Source: Nostoc paludosum FACHB-159 (lineage in GTDB: Bacteria > Cyanobacteriota > Cyanobacteriia > Cyanobacteriales > Nostocaceae). From it: a stretch of 34,024 nt of DNA. Shown here piece by piece: positions 1-7,737 of this stretch. The DNA lies in contig NZ_JACJTU010000064.1 in assembly GCF_014698835.1 (NCBI RefSeq), positions 1 through 34,024 of the forward strand, read 5' to 3'. Both the position numbers and the translations under genes were made by a program. Below the pieces are notes generated by a model. The model was not told where the DNA came from and ran no database searches. It saw only the letters and a program-made list of their open reading frames with translations. Numbering within the stretch: position 1 is the stretch's first letter; every line of letters begins with the position of its first letter.

Positions 1-1
1 T

Positions 2-456
2 ATGAACTGGACAACAAAACTTCTTAATACATTAAAGGTACTTTTAAAAGCTATAGTTTGTGTTGGGATGACACTAATTTTTAGTATTATATATTATCCC
101 ATGCCAGTTCAAATTGCGTGCGTGCTGTAGCTTTTAGTCTTGATGGTCAAATTTTGGCTAGTGGTAGTCAAGACAATTCCATCATACTGTGGGATTGGCG
201 AACTGGAAGAAAAATCGGTTCTTTAACCGGTCACATTAAAGCAGTTACATCTTTGGCATTTAGTCCTGATAATAAGATGCTTGTCAGTGGTAGTGATGAT
301 AAAACTATTAAACTATGGGATATGCAAACTCAATTACAAACAATGAGTCTTTCTGGGCATTCATCTTATGTCGAGTCAGTAGCTTTTAGTCCAGATGGCA
401 AAACTCTCGTCAGTGGAAGTTATGACAAAACTGTTAAAGTATGGCAAGTTGATTAA
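2..456 (+). pseudogene. WD40-repeat protein remnant, frameshifted and shortened
   Basis: The +1-frame segment from about 85 to 456 encodes three consecutive WD40 blades, each with the usual AFSPDG-x-LxSGSxDxTxKxWD pattern, and it ends naturally just after the last blade (VKVWQVD). The first blade has no start codon of its own. Translation back from the GTG at 118 continues through residues that still look like the end of a preceding blade and then meets a stop at 82-84. A different frame, 2-130, starts with ATG and encodes a basic, then strongly hydrophobic stretch like a signal peptide or membrane anchor, and stops at 128-130. A WD40 propeller normally needs about seven blades. I therefore read this as an exported or anchored WD40 protein that lost its middle blades and its frame. 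A short real protein starting at GTG 118 (112 aa) cannot be excluded. Confidence 0.6.
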
Positions 457-776
457 TCTTCTAATTCAGGGTAGTACTAAATTATTCGCGCTAGTGACAT
501 TACTAGCCAGTTGCCTTTTGCCTGACCAAGTACTGCATTAATGTGTAGCGACCACAGCACTCTTACAACTGGCTGCACTCCGACAACAGAAATCAGAATT
601 TCGGCTGTGTTGTTCACACAATCTTCTGTTTGTCTTTGCGTCTTGTTATGTTTATTGAAACTGGAACTGAAATAATTTAGATGCCAATTTGCCAAAATGC
701 TCAGAAGTTTCTTTTACTTCAGATTTAACCTCAGTGCGGTTAAGATTGTGGTTCCCTGAACTACACCCTCAGCAAC
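457..776. other. Gene-free spacer
   Basis: I see no supported gene here. The minus-strand open frame at 477-695 has no recognisable domain and no clear ribosome site. An imperfect palindrome (CTAGT...ACTAG) lies near 489-504. The promoter of the nuclease-like gene at 777 should lie in the right part. Confidence 0.5.
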
Positions 777-1268
777 ATGAACTCATTGCAGAAAACTGGA
801 ATTATCTTTGCTGCCATCACCCTCGTTAGTACTGCTATTTGGCTTATTACCTCCCAGAAAAACTCATCCATCGCTCTAACCGAAGAATGGGCAGTAGTGG
901 AAGTAACAGATGCCCAAAGCATGATTCTCCGGCAAACCGATGGTAACCAAATGCAAGTTCGGCTGTGTGGCATTGATGCATCAGAGTTAAGGAATAAAGC
1001 TAAGGAGAAATTGCGATCGCTTGTTGCAATTAACGATAGCCAAGTGATGGTTATTCCGGCGGGAAAAGATGAGCAGGGGCACACTGTTGCAGAGGTAATG
1101 GTTTACGGTCAAGGTGAGGCTGAGATTAGTTTTCAGGAAGAACTACTCAAGAGTGGATTGGCTAGAACGCAGCAAGCTGGGGTGGAATGCCCCAATCAAA
1201 TAGCTTTTGAGAATGCCCAGAGGTTGGCGATCGCATCAAAGGCAGGAATATGGGGGCAAAGGAAGTGA
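777..1268 (+). CDS. Exported thermonuclease-family (SNase-like) protein, catalytically degenerate
   Basis: 163 aa. Residues 6-25 form a hydrophobic N-terminal segment, so the protein is probably exported or anchored in the membrane. The rest follows the staphylococcal nuclease OB-fold. The VRLCGIDASE segment aligns with FRLLLVDTPE of nuclease A and keeps the equivalents of Arg35, Asp40 and Glu43. The C-terminal block GLARTQ...AFENAQRLAIASKAGIWGQ is typical of the family. Two key positions look changed: Asp21 of the IDGDTV loop is Gln here (VTDAQSM), and Arg87 of the YGRGLA loop is His (EQGHTVA). I infer weak or no phosphodiesterase activity and perhaps a nucleic-acid-binding or structural role. 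The start is the ATG at 777, with only a weak Shine-Dalgarno. HIP1 sites occur inside the gene, which suggests long residence in the genome. Confidence 0.8.
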   Translation: MNSLQKTGIIFAAITLVSTAIWLITSQKNSSIALTEEWAVVEVTDAQSMILRQTDGNQMQVRLCGIDASELRNKAKEKLRSLVAINDSQVMVIPAGKDEQGHTVAEVMVYGQGEAEISFQEELLKSGLARTQQAGVECPNQIAFENAQRLAIASKAGIWGQRK

Positions 1269-1354
1269 CATTTTTTCTAAGTGTGTTATAAGTGTACAGA
1301 TCGATTGGCTAACAATAAATATTCACTGAACTAGGTCAAGGACAAATCCATAAA

Positions 1355-2302
1355 ATGCCTCGCCCATATATTAGGTTCGTTACATTTTCTACATTAGCCG
1401 CTTCAAGTTTGCTTGTTTTGGGACTCAAACAAGATACGCTAGAGATTACCAATGCACAGCTAAATGAACAATCCGTATTAGCACTGAACTGGGTACAGCA
1501 ATCAGGAGAGTACCAAGCCCTTACTTATCAAGCTTTCAATATAGGCCAGATTGTCTTCAACCAAGCCAAAGCTAAAAAAGTACGTAACCCAGCCGTGATT
1601 GTTGATATTGATGAAACAGTGCTTGATAACAGTGCTTATCAAGCAGGCTTTATTGATACGAATAATAGTTTTGACCCAGTAACATGGAACAAATGGGTAG
1701 CAGCAGCCAAAGCCAAGGCTGTCCCTGGTGCGGTCAAGTTTGTGAATTACGTTAATGATAATGGTGGCACAGTCTTTTTTATTTCTAATCGAGATAAGAG
1801 TAGTAAAAAAGATAGCCAAAACAATGATTTCGAGATTGCAACTATCAATAATTTAAAATCAGTTGGGTTTAAAGGTGCTAATACTACTACAGTATTGTTG
1901 AAAGGTGAGTTCACTAAAGTTATTGATGGGAAAGAAAATACTTCAAAGCAATGGCGACGGGAAGCAATCGAAAATGGTAAAGCTGATGGCAAAAAATACA
2001 CAGTGATTGCTCTACTAGGCGATAATCTCAATGATTTTGATGAGACAGCAGGCAAGAGCAATCAAGAGCGACGCAATCACGTTAATAATAATCGCCAGCG
2101 TTACGGAATATTTGATGCAGATCCCAAGAGTAAAACAATTGAACCTGCATATATTGCCCTTCCCAATCCTATATATGGGAATTGGGAGACAGGATTGTAT
2201 AGCCCCCAAGCTGTTCAAAAACAAAATGCTTGGGATATGAGTCCTTCACAGAAAAATCAGCAACGGAAGGAGTCCTTAACTCGTTGGCTACCTAATCAAT
2301 AA
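1355..2302 (+). CDS. HAD-superfamily acid phosphatase, lipoprotein e(P4) / 5'-nucleotidase family
   Basis: 315 aa. The HAD signature DIDET is at residues 84-88 with nucleophile Asp84 and acid/base Asp86. Motif II is FFISNRD (141-147, Ser144) and the acidic motif is GDNLNDF (222-228). The pre-motif helix NWVQQSGEYQALTYQAFN is typical of class C acid phosphatases of the e(P4) family, which hydrolyse phosphomonoesters and nucleotides outside the cytoplasm. Residues 10-23 form a hydrophobic export signal. There is no lipobox cysteine, so unlike Haemophilus e(P4) it is probably soluble in the periplasm or held by an uncleaved signal. Its length fits the family. It is convergent with the kinase gene downstream, and a hairpin lies between them. 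A periplasmic phosphate-scavenging role is inferred from the family. Confidence 0.88.
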   Translation: MPRPYIRFVTFSTLAASSLLVLGLKQDTLEITNAQLNEQSVLALNWVQQSGEYQALTYQAFNIGQIVFNQAKAKKVRNPAVIVDIDETVLDNSAYQAGFIDTNNSFDPVTWNKWVAAAKAKAVPGAVKFVNYVNDNGGTVFFISNRDKSSKKDSQNNDFEIATINNLKSVGFKGANTTTVLLKGEFTKVIDGKENTSKQWRREAIENGKADGKKYTVIALLGDNLNDFDETAGKSNQERRNHVNNNRQRYGIFDADPKSKTIEPAYIALPNPIYGNWETGLYSPQAVQKQNAWDMSPSQKNQQRKESLTRWLPNQ

Positions 2303-2323
2303 TTATTATAATTAACGGCTTGT

Positions 2324-2352
2324 GGAAACGGAAAGCTGAATAATCCGTTTCC
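2324..2352. terminator. Hairpin between convergent genes, possible two-way terminator
   Basis: GGAAACGGA (2324-2332) and TCCGTTTCC (2344-2352) form a perfect 9-bp stem with an 11-nt loop. It lies between the phosphatase stop and the kinase stop, which face each other. No long T tract follows on either strand, so it may pause or terminate weakly, or protect 3' ends. Confidence 0.5.
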
Positions 2353-2393
2353 AAATAATATTTATCCGTTATAAGCTCTGTTCAATATCTCAC

Positions 2394-4448
2394 TCAATTA
2401 ATTTGAAGTTGCTCAGGTTTCTGGATTTGAAGTAAAAGCTGGTTATTTTCAACCAAAGGCTGCACTTTGGTAACATTTACCGTCTTGCCGACTAAGCCGT
2501 AAGGTGGTGGGGCATTAGCAACTTGGTTTAAAATATTAGGGGTTATAGCTATCAAATAGGTTTGATTCTCTGCTGTTATAAGAGTAAAAAATAATTGGCC
2601 TTTTTCGCTTTTATACTGCTTAATTTTACCAACAATTATAGATCCATTTTGAGAAGTAATATCAGTTTTATGACTGGTAGGTAAAAGCTTATTAAGTTGT
2701 GTTTTGACTTGAGTAATTATCACACCATAAAAAATAAGCATTGTAAGAATACTTACTAGCAGTAAAACTATTTTTGGAGATAATAGTATTTGTTTCCATC
2801 GTGGCTTTACTTCTACTGGTAGTTCTTTTTTAGCATCTAATATTGCTAACTCTTCTATAACTTCTGTTACCGTTTGATAACGGTCTTGACAGCTAAAGGC
2901 AATCATCTTATCAAGAATTTTTGCTAAATTATTGCTAACTTTACAATATTTTTTCCAATCCCAAGTATTATTATTTACGTCAAAAAGGATATCATTATTT
3001 CCATTACCTGGAAGGATACCTGTTAACAGCCGAATTGCTGTTAACCCTAGTGCATAAATATCGCTACATGGGTATACTTGACCTTGGAATTGCTCATTAG
3101 GCGTATATCCCGATGAAGCAACTACAGTAGCTGAATAACTACTGATACCTGAGCCTAAGCTTATATTTTTAGAAACTCCAAAATCAATTAAAACAAAAGT
3201 GCCATTTTGCCTTTTAATAATATTTTCTGGTTTAATATCTCTATGTATTACTTTTTTTTCATGAACAAATTGTATTATTTTTAATAATTCTTTAAGAAAG
3301 ATTTTTATTTGTTCTTCTGAAAATTGCCCAACCTGCAATATTTCTTGGCGTAAATTATTACCATCAATAAATTCTTGTATTAAATAATAATATTCATTTT
3401 CTCCAAAAAAAGCTAGTAAATTAGGTATATTAGGATGCTTACCTAAATTATTTAACTGCTGTGCTTCTCTTTCAAATAATTCTAAAAATGTTTTTTTATT
3501 ATTTGTCCCTTGTTGACTTGGCAACAATTGCTTAATAACACAATGCTCATCTAGCTTCTTTATATCAATAGCTTCAAAGGTACGTCCAAACCCACCTTCA
3601 CCTAAACAGCGAATAGGAATATATCTTCCATTTAAAATTAAAGATGAACCACAATTAATACAGAAATTAGTATCAGGAAAATTTTCATAACTACAGTTAG
3701 GATTTAAACATAGCCTAAATGTTTTGATAGATGTTGGCGGTTTAATATTCTTTAAATTTAGTTTGGTAGCTGTTTGAGACATTAAAACCTGTGTTTTCTG
3801 CAAACTACCGACCGATCTATTTCGAGCCGATAATTGCATCTGTTCTAATTGTTGCTTTACTCGCTCAACATTGAGTCTTTCTTGTTGAGCTTCGTGTTCG
3901 GCTAACTGCCGTAGCTCTGCTTCTTGAACCAATTGTGCTTGTGCAAGTTCAGCAGTAGCATAATTAGCTTGAGCTTCTTGACGAAGAATCTCTAATTGTT
4001 TTTTAAGTGCTTCTGTTTCTTCAAGCGGATCTGGTGGAGGAATAAAAGCCCCTACCTCAAAGTTAGAATTATTGTTAAAAGTTTTATCAAACCAAATCGC
4101 TAATTTCCAAGCAATTTGAAGAGTATCTAATGCAGTTTGATGATCTCCTCGATCTTCATGAACTGCTTGATTGCCAATTTTGCGAATGTGTTCAAACAGC
4201 TGATAAACTTCGTGAGGAATACAAGCATCTTGTTTTAAACGTCTGAGTAGACGGTACTGCTCTTCATCACTTTTTACGTAAATTCCTAATTTTGCTGCTA
4301 CCAACTGAGCAAGTAATTCTCCAAAGCGGCGTAGTTTAGTTAGGCAAGCAAGAGGATCGTCTTTAAAATACCTCTCAGCTAATGTAGCAATTTCAACTAA
4401 ATAAACTTCATGAGTTGACAAAAATTGGAAATTAGGTGAATAAACCAC
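2394..4448 (-). CDS. Membrane Ser/Thr protein kinase with HsdR-N/DUF4145-like front domain, zinc ribbon and exported tail
   Basis: 684 aa from a GTG at 4448, chosen because GGAG lies 9 nt upstream; a TTG at 4463 would add five residues. Order (numbered from the GTG): an alpha-helical domain (about 5-125) resembling the DUF4145 / type I restriction HsdR N-terminal family (FGELLAQLVAAKLG, GNQAVHE); a coiled coil (about 142-207); a four-Cys zinc ribbon (Cys247, 252, 263, 266); and a kinase domain with Gly-rich loop GEGGFG (283-288), Lys306, HRD (402-404), Asn409 and DFG (422-424). A transmembrane helix at about 560-580 is followed by an extracytoplasmic beta-rich domain of about 80 residues. All core catalytic motifs are present, so it should be active. 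The final domain resembles the end of the binding protein encoded 22 bp upstream, suggesting they work together. Confidence 0.88.
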   Translation of the reverse strand: MVYSPNFQFLSTHEVYLVEIATLAERYFKDDPLACLTKLRRFGELLAQLVAAKLGIYVKSDEEQYRLLRRLKQDACIPHEVYQLFEHIRKIGNQAVHEDRGDHQTALDTLQIAWKLAIWFDKTFNNNSNFEVGAFIPPPDPLEETEALKKQLEILRQEAQANYATAELAQAQLVQEAELRQLAEHEAQQERLNVERVKQQLEQMQLSARNRSVGSLQKTQVLMSQTATKLNLKNIKPPTSIKTFRLCLNPNCSYENFPDTNFCINCGSSLILNGRYIPIRCLGEGGFGRTFEAIDIKKLDEHCVIKQLLPSQQGTNNKKTFLELFEREAQQLNNLGKHPNIPNLLAFFGENEYYYLIQEFIDGNNLRQEILQVGQFSEEQIKIFLKELLKIIQFVHEKKVIHRDIKPENIIKRQNGTFVLIDFGVSKNISLGSGISSYSATVVASSGYTPNEQFQGQVYPCSDIYALGLTAIRLLTGILPGNGNNDILFDVNNNTWDWKKYCKVSNNLAKILDKMIAFSCQDRYQTVTEVIEELAILDAKKELPVEVKPRWKQILLSPKIVLLLVSILTMLIFYGVIITQVKTQLNKLLPTSHKTDITSQNGSIIVGKIKQYKSEKGQLFFTLITAENQTYLIAITPNILNQVANAPPPYGLVGKTVNVTKVQPLVENNQLLLQIQKPEQLQIN

Positions 4449-4470
4449 GAAATAATTCTCCAAAATATAT

Positions 4471-5661
4471 TTAATTTAGTAATACTAATTGATTGGCTTG
4501 GCTTATTTTAATTATCCAAGAAGCATCACTAAGCTTTTTAGGTTGAGAATTTATTTGCACTTTACGGTTATTAATCTCTACAATATTTGTAATTCCTGGT
4601 ATTTGATTAATAATTTGTTGTGTAACCTCAACGTTATATATTTGTTTATCAGATGAACTAACTAAGTTCAACCAAACAACTTTTTCATTAATCGCTTTCC
4701 ATCCACTAATCCTACCTATAACAGTATTAGTAGGATTTGCAGGGAAGACATCTAACTGTGGAGACTGGCAGAATAAAGAGATAGGGTTCTTTTGAAAGTT
4801 AGAACATGATAATACTTGTTCTGTTCTTCTTACAATCCCTAAAAAAGCACTGTAATCCGGTTCTTTATCTGCATCATAATTTGATTGTTTTTTTATTGCT
4901 TTTGGAGCATTTAAAAGTAACTTTATTATGGTGTTACGGTCTTGCTGTGTAAGATTAGGTGATAAATAAACTCCAGCACTAGGAATATTACGGCTTTGGT
5001 GAATTATTCTGATTTCTGGGTCTTTAGGATCAATCGTATCACCAATCGCTCCTGCTCCTACATCAACCTCTCCAGCCTTAACCATTTTCTTTATATCCCC
5101 TCCTCTATGACCCATATCAACTGTTAATATTTTGCCAAATAAGTCATACACAGGCATATAAAAACTAGATGCTGAATTAAATGCACCTAAAGCAATAACA
5201 GTTTTTGGTTTTAAATCGTTGAGAGAATATATAGTACTATTTGAACGAACATAAATCCCAGATTGATAATAAGGTGGCCTATCTGGAAACATTCTGGCAG
5301 CATATTCATATTTGTTGTCTTTAGCTACAACAGAAAGCATAGGGGATAAAGTGAAAGCTATATCCCACTTTTTCTGCACGAGCAAGTTTTTTGCTTCTTG
5401 ATAAGAAAGTTCTTCATTGCCATCAATACGAACATCAATAGGTTTTTTTAGAACAAAATCAATAAAACTATTGGGACTAAGCTCATCTTGTAAATATTTA
5501 ATAAGCGATTGCTGATATTTCTGGTTGCCTAAAGTTCCAATAGATAAAGAGTTTTGACTTAACTTAGGTTTTTGTAAATAGCTAAAAAAAGAAGTACTTA
5601 AATATCCAGTTAACGCTATTCCTAGTATTGCAACCCCTAATATAGCTTTATTAATTTTCAT
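4471..5661 (-). CDS. Periplasmic binding protein, PhnD/SsuA/transferrin type, with extra C-terminal domain
   Basis: 396 aa from the ATG at 5661; a TTG at 5673 would add four residues. An N-terminal hydrophobic segment (first ~22 residues) exports or anchors it. The body is a PhnD-like type 2 periplasmic binding fold: IGTLGNQKYQ at the start, the hinge-like block GIYVRSNSTIYSLNDLK, then ALGAFNSASSF and AGEVDVGAGAIGDT. These proteins normally feed an ABC importer, but no ATPase or permease gene is nearby. Instead it sits just upstream of the kinase gene in the same direction. Its last 85 residues form a separate domain that aligns with the exported tail of that kinase (shared pattern: aliphatic-GxI, aromatic-K, QxY, T-x2-I-x-NQ, then QL at the end). 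I infer a ligand sensor for the kinase; the ligand is unknown. Confidence 0.8.
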   Translation of the reverse strand: MKINKAILGVAILGIALTGYLSTSFFSYLQKPKLSQNSLSIGTLGNQKYQQSLIKYLQDELSPNSFIDFVLKKPIDVRIDGNEELSYQEAKNLLVQKKWDIAFTLSPMLSVVAKDNKYEYAARMFPDRPPYYQSGIYVRSNSTIYSLNDLKPKTVIALGAFNSASSFYMPVYDLFGKILTVDMGHRGGDIKKMVKAGEVDVGAGAIGDTIDPKDPEIRIIHQSRNIPSAGVYLSPNLTQQDRNTIIKLLLNAPKAIKKQSNYDADKEPDYSAFLGIVRRTEQVLSCSNFQKNPISLFCQSPQLDVFPANPTNTVIGRISGWKAINEKVVWLNLVSSSDKQIYNVEVTQQIINQIPGITNIVEINNRKVQINSQPKKLSDASWIIKISQANQLVLLN

Positions 5662-5751
5662 GATTGTACTCAATTTATAATCTACCTAATTATCAAAGTA
5701 ATATTGATTTAAAATACTGTTGTATTTTTGCTTTAGTGTAGGAAATAAAAT

Positions 5752-6312
5752 TTATTTTTTTCTACAAACTGCATTAATAATGCTAAGTTCTACTGGATCG
5801 CTAACTTCTACATCTACAGGATATGCGCCACCAGTAATATCTTGTGCTGTATAGCTAGTAATTGCTTTATTGTTCGCATCCAAGAAATTAATATTATAAA
5901 TACTCCGTATTTTTGTTTTACAGTTTACAGAGTTAGAAATAATTAATGCTTGGGTTTTAGTTGGTGCAAAACAAGTAGTTTTGCTACTAGAACGTTCGCC
6001 ACAAATTGAACCATTAATTGCATAGTCATAAGGACAGGCGCATCGTTGACCGTTATAAGGACGGCGAAGAGGTATAGAGTTATCATTCATTGCAGGTTTG
6101 GAGACTACTCTAGCTGTTGTATAAGATTTTTCTTGCCCTTGATTCTTGATAGAGTTAAAATCTAAAAAATTTATTATCCCATCGCTATCAGTAATTATTC
6201 TGACAAATTTGGACTCAGCAATTGATTTCCCACTGTTAAAGAAGACAAGTATTAATAAGACTACTGAAAGCCCTAATACTGTTAATTTTCTAGTATTTTT
6301 AGACTTGAACAT
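5752..6312 (-). CDS. Exported Cys-rich protein of unknown function
   Basis: 186 aa. A basic N-terminus and a hydrophobic segment (about 11-32) form a signal peptide or anchor. In the middle lies a motif of the type CxCPYDxxxxGxxCGxRS, known from many short secreted bacterial proteins of unknown role; the cysteines probably pair in disulfides. Two further cysteines lie near residue 130 and at the C-terminus. The gene reads in the same direction as the binding protein and kinase and lies 90 bp upstream of the chosen start of the binding protein, so it may be the first gene of that operon and a partner or ligand of the extracytoplasmic sensor domains. No enzymatic motif is visible. Confidence 0.7.
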   Translation of the reverse strand: MFKSKNTRKLTVLGLSVVLLILVFFNSGKSIAESKFVRIITDSDGIINFLDFNSIKNQGQEKSYTTARVVSKPAMNDNSIPLRRPYNGQRCACPYDYAINGSICGERSSSKTTCFAPTKTQALIISNSVNCKTKIRSIYNINFLDANNKAITSYTAQDITGGAYPVDVEVSDPVELSIINAVCRKK

Positions 6313-6339
6313 TTAATACGTCCTAGTATTGCTATAAAA

Positions 6340-6510
6340 TTACATTTTTGAATTTATGTTTGTTAGCTCTTCAATTGTCAAAGAGCGAATTAGCTCTCGA
6401 ATAACATCTGTTGCCGATCGTCCTGTAATTGAACAGTATTTTTCTAATCTTTCTGCTTCGCCCGATGTCAGATTAATTGTTATTCTTTTAACAGCCCATT
6501 TCTTGTTCAC
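6340..6510 (-). CDS. Small ribbon-helix-helix (CopG/MetJ-Arc type) protein
   Basis: 56 aa from the GTG at 6510. A TAA two codons upstream in frame fixes the start. The N-terminus WAVKRITINLTSGEAERLEKY is a classic ribbon-helix-helix beginning: one short beta strand with alternating basic and hydrophobic residues, then helix A. The next part, TGRSATDVIRELIRSL, is the turn and helix B. Such proteins bind DNA as dimers and often act as antitoxins or autorepressors. No toxin gene is adjacent, so the partner is unknown. It lies 27 bp upstream of the exported Cys-rich gene in the same direction and could regulate that operon. Confidence 0.72.
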   Translation of the reverse strand: MNKKWAVKRITINLTSGEAERLEKYCSITGRSATDVIRELIRSLTIEELTNINSKM

Positions 6511-6854
6511 TGTTTAATTAGCCTTATCCGAATCTATTTCTCTAATATCAATCATTTAAACGATCCCCACGAGTAAGACTGCTTTGTTGAGTAATGAACT
6601 CGCCTACCCCTGATTAATAACCAAAGTTTTTTGAAGCTCGTTTAGTTCTAAGTTTGACTAACTAGCTTAAGTATCAAATGGTATATATTTGCTATATGAT
6701 AACCGTATAAAAATCTTATTAAGTTCAGTAGATACGCGCAAAAATATTTCTAAAAACAAAAAATTTTTAGACAGGTGTTTAGTTAGTTTTTATAACTAAT
6801 ACTAGACTGGACATAAACTTAGGATCAGACAATTGAACTGCTAGTGCTACGGTA
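6511..6854. other. AT-rich gene-free spacer
   Basis: I find no open frame with family features and no convincing RNA gene. It should contain the promoter of the ribbon-helix-helix gene, but no site stands out. Confidence 0.5.
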
Positions 6855-7316
6855 ATGCTAAAACTTCAGGTAATAGATGAAGTATCTACAATCCAAGGCG
6901 AAGTTTCCTGCACAGCCTTAGTAATGGCAACTAAACACGCAATCAAAACCGTCAGGGCAGCAATACCTTAGCCAGCTTGGTGAGAGAAATGGGAATGAGA
7001 TAATAGTGACAATCCTCTTGCTAATGCGCTTCGTATCCAGTTTGTTGCAGCCCATACCCGTTTTTTTGATGACTTTATCTTGTTTGTGCTGCCCGAAGTT
7101 AAACAAGTAGTTTTTCTAGGAGTCAGATTAAACACAAGAGCATTTCGTCTGTCCTTCCCACCGCAGACTCGTTTGTATGAAATACATTTACCAAAACTAA
7201 TCCAGTACAGAGAAATAATCCTGCAAAATAAACAAGCCAATTGCCATCCTCAAGCGATCGCCCTGGAAGAAGTGAACCTAGAGTTCCTAAAACCCGCCCT
7301 AAATCCTACCCATTGA
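6855..7316 (+). pseudogene. Decayed SAM-dependent methyltransferase (PPM1 / TIGR00027-like)
   Basis: Three frames in sequence spell one family. From the ATG at 6855 to a TAG at 6969-6971 the peptide reads like the family N-terminus (VSTIQGEVSCTALVMATKHA). A second frame then gives LASLVREMGMR. A third frame from about 7004 runs through DNPLANALRIQFVAAHTRFF and the SAM-binding region VVFLGVRLNTRAFRL, then TRLYEIHLPKLIQYRE, and stops at 7314-7316. Functional family members are roughly 270-300 aa, so the C-terminal half is also missing. The third part alone could give a 78-aa peptide from TTG 7080, but it would lack a complete fold. One HIP1 site lies at 7254. Confidence 0.75.
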
Positions 7317-7720
7317 TACAATAACCGAGATAACAACGGAGCAAGCAGCTGTAAACTGCTTAATTTATAACCGTTTCCGTTTCTTAATGCCATTCATAGG
7401 GTAATTACTTACTAAGCATTTCCCTTTATCAAACGGAACTAGTATTCATCTCTGAGCCTGTGATCTAGATCAGTGGCATATATACAAAAATAGGTAATAT
7501 TTGCAACTAATCAATATCATTGTTAAACTCTAGCTAGTAAAATCTCATAAATGGTTATACTCTGCTACGGCAACCATATAAGAAAACTTCCTTATCGGTT
7601 TCATTACTTGTATGTCAACTCGTCCTCAATTCGGGCTAGAGCATAATCACGAAGATATACACAATTACAAGATACTCATCAAGACTTATTGGCAATGTCA
7701 ATTTAGAACAATAATTCCAA
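7317..7720 (+). other. Leader region of the two-component operon
   Basis: Mostly gene-free, AT-rich. A short hairpin AAGCAG (7343-7348) / CTGCTT (7356-7361) follows the methyltransferase remnant. The promoter of the histidine kinase gene should lie here. The only open frame of note is the small one at 7612. Confidence 0.45.
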
Positions 7721-7737
7721 ATGAAAATCAACTATAA
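7612..7737 (+). CDS. Possible 41-aa leader peptide overlapping the kinase start
   Basis: An ATG at 7612 opens a frame of 41 codons that ends at a TAA (7735-7737), 17 bp inside the histidine kinase gene in another frame. The peptide is hydrophilic, begins MSTRPQFGLEHNHEDIHNY, and has no recognised domain. The overlap would allow translational coupling, which is attractive because the kinase ATG has no good Shine-Dalgarno. But this small ORF lacks one too. It may be chance. Confidence 0.2.
   Translation: MSTRPQFGLEHNHEDIHNYKILIKTYWQCQFRTIIPNENQL

Noticed and set aside
477..695. 72-aa minus-strand open frame left of the nuclease-like gene
   Set aside because: Low-complexity composition, no domain, no ribosome site; treated as spacer.
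4471..5661. Part of an ABC phosphonate importer
   Set aside because: No ATPase or permease gene nearby; the extra C-terminal domain shared with the kinase points to sensing instead.
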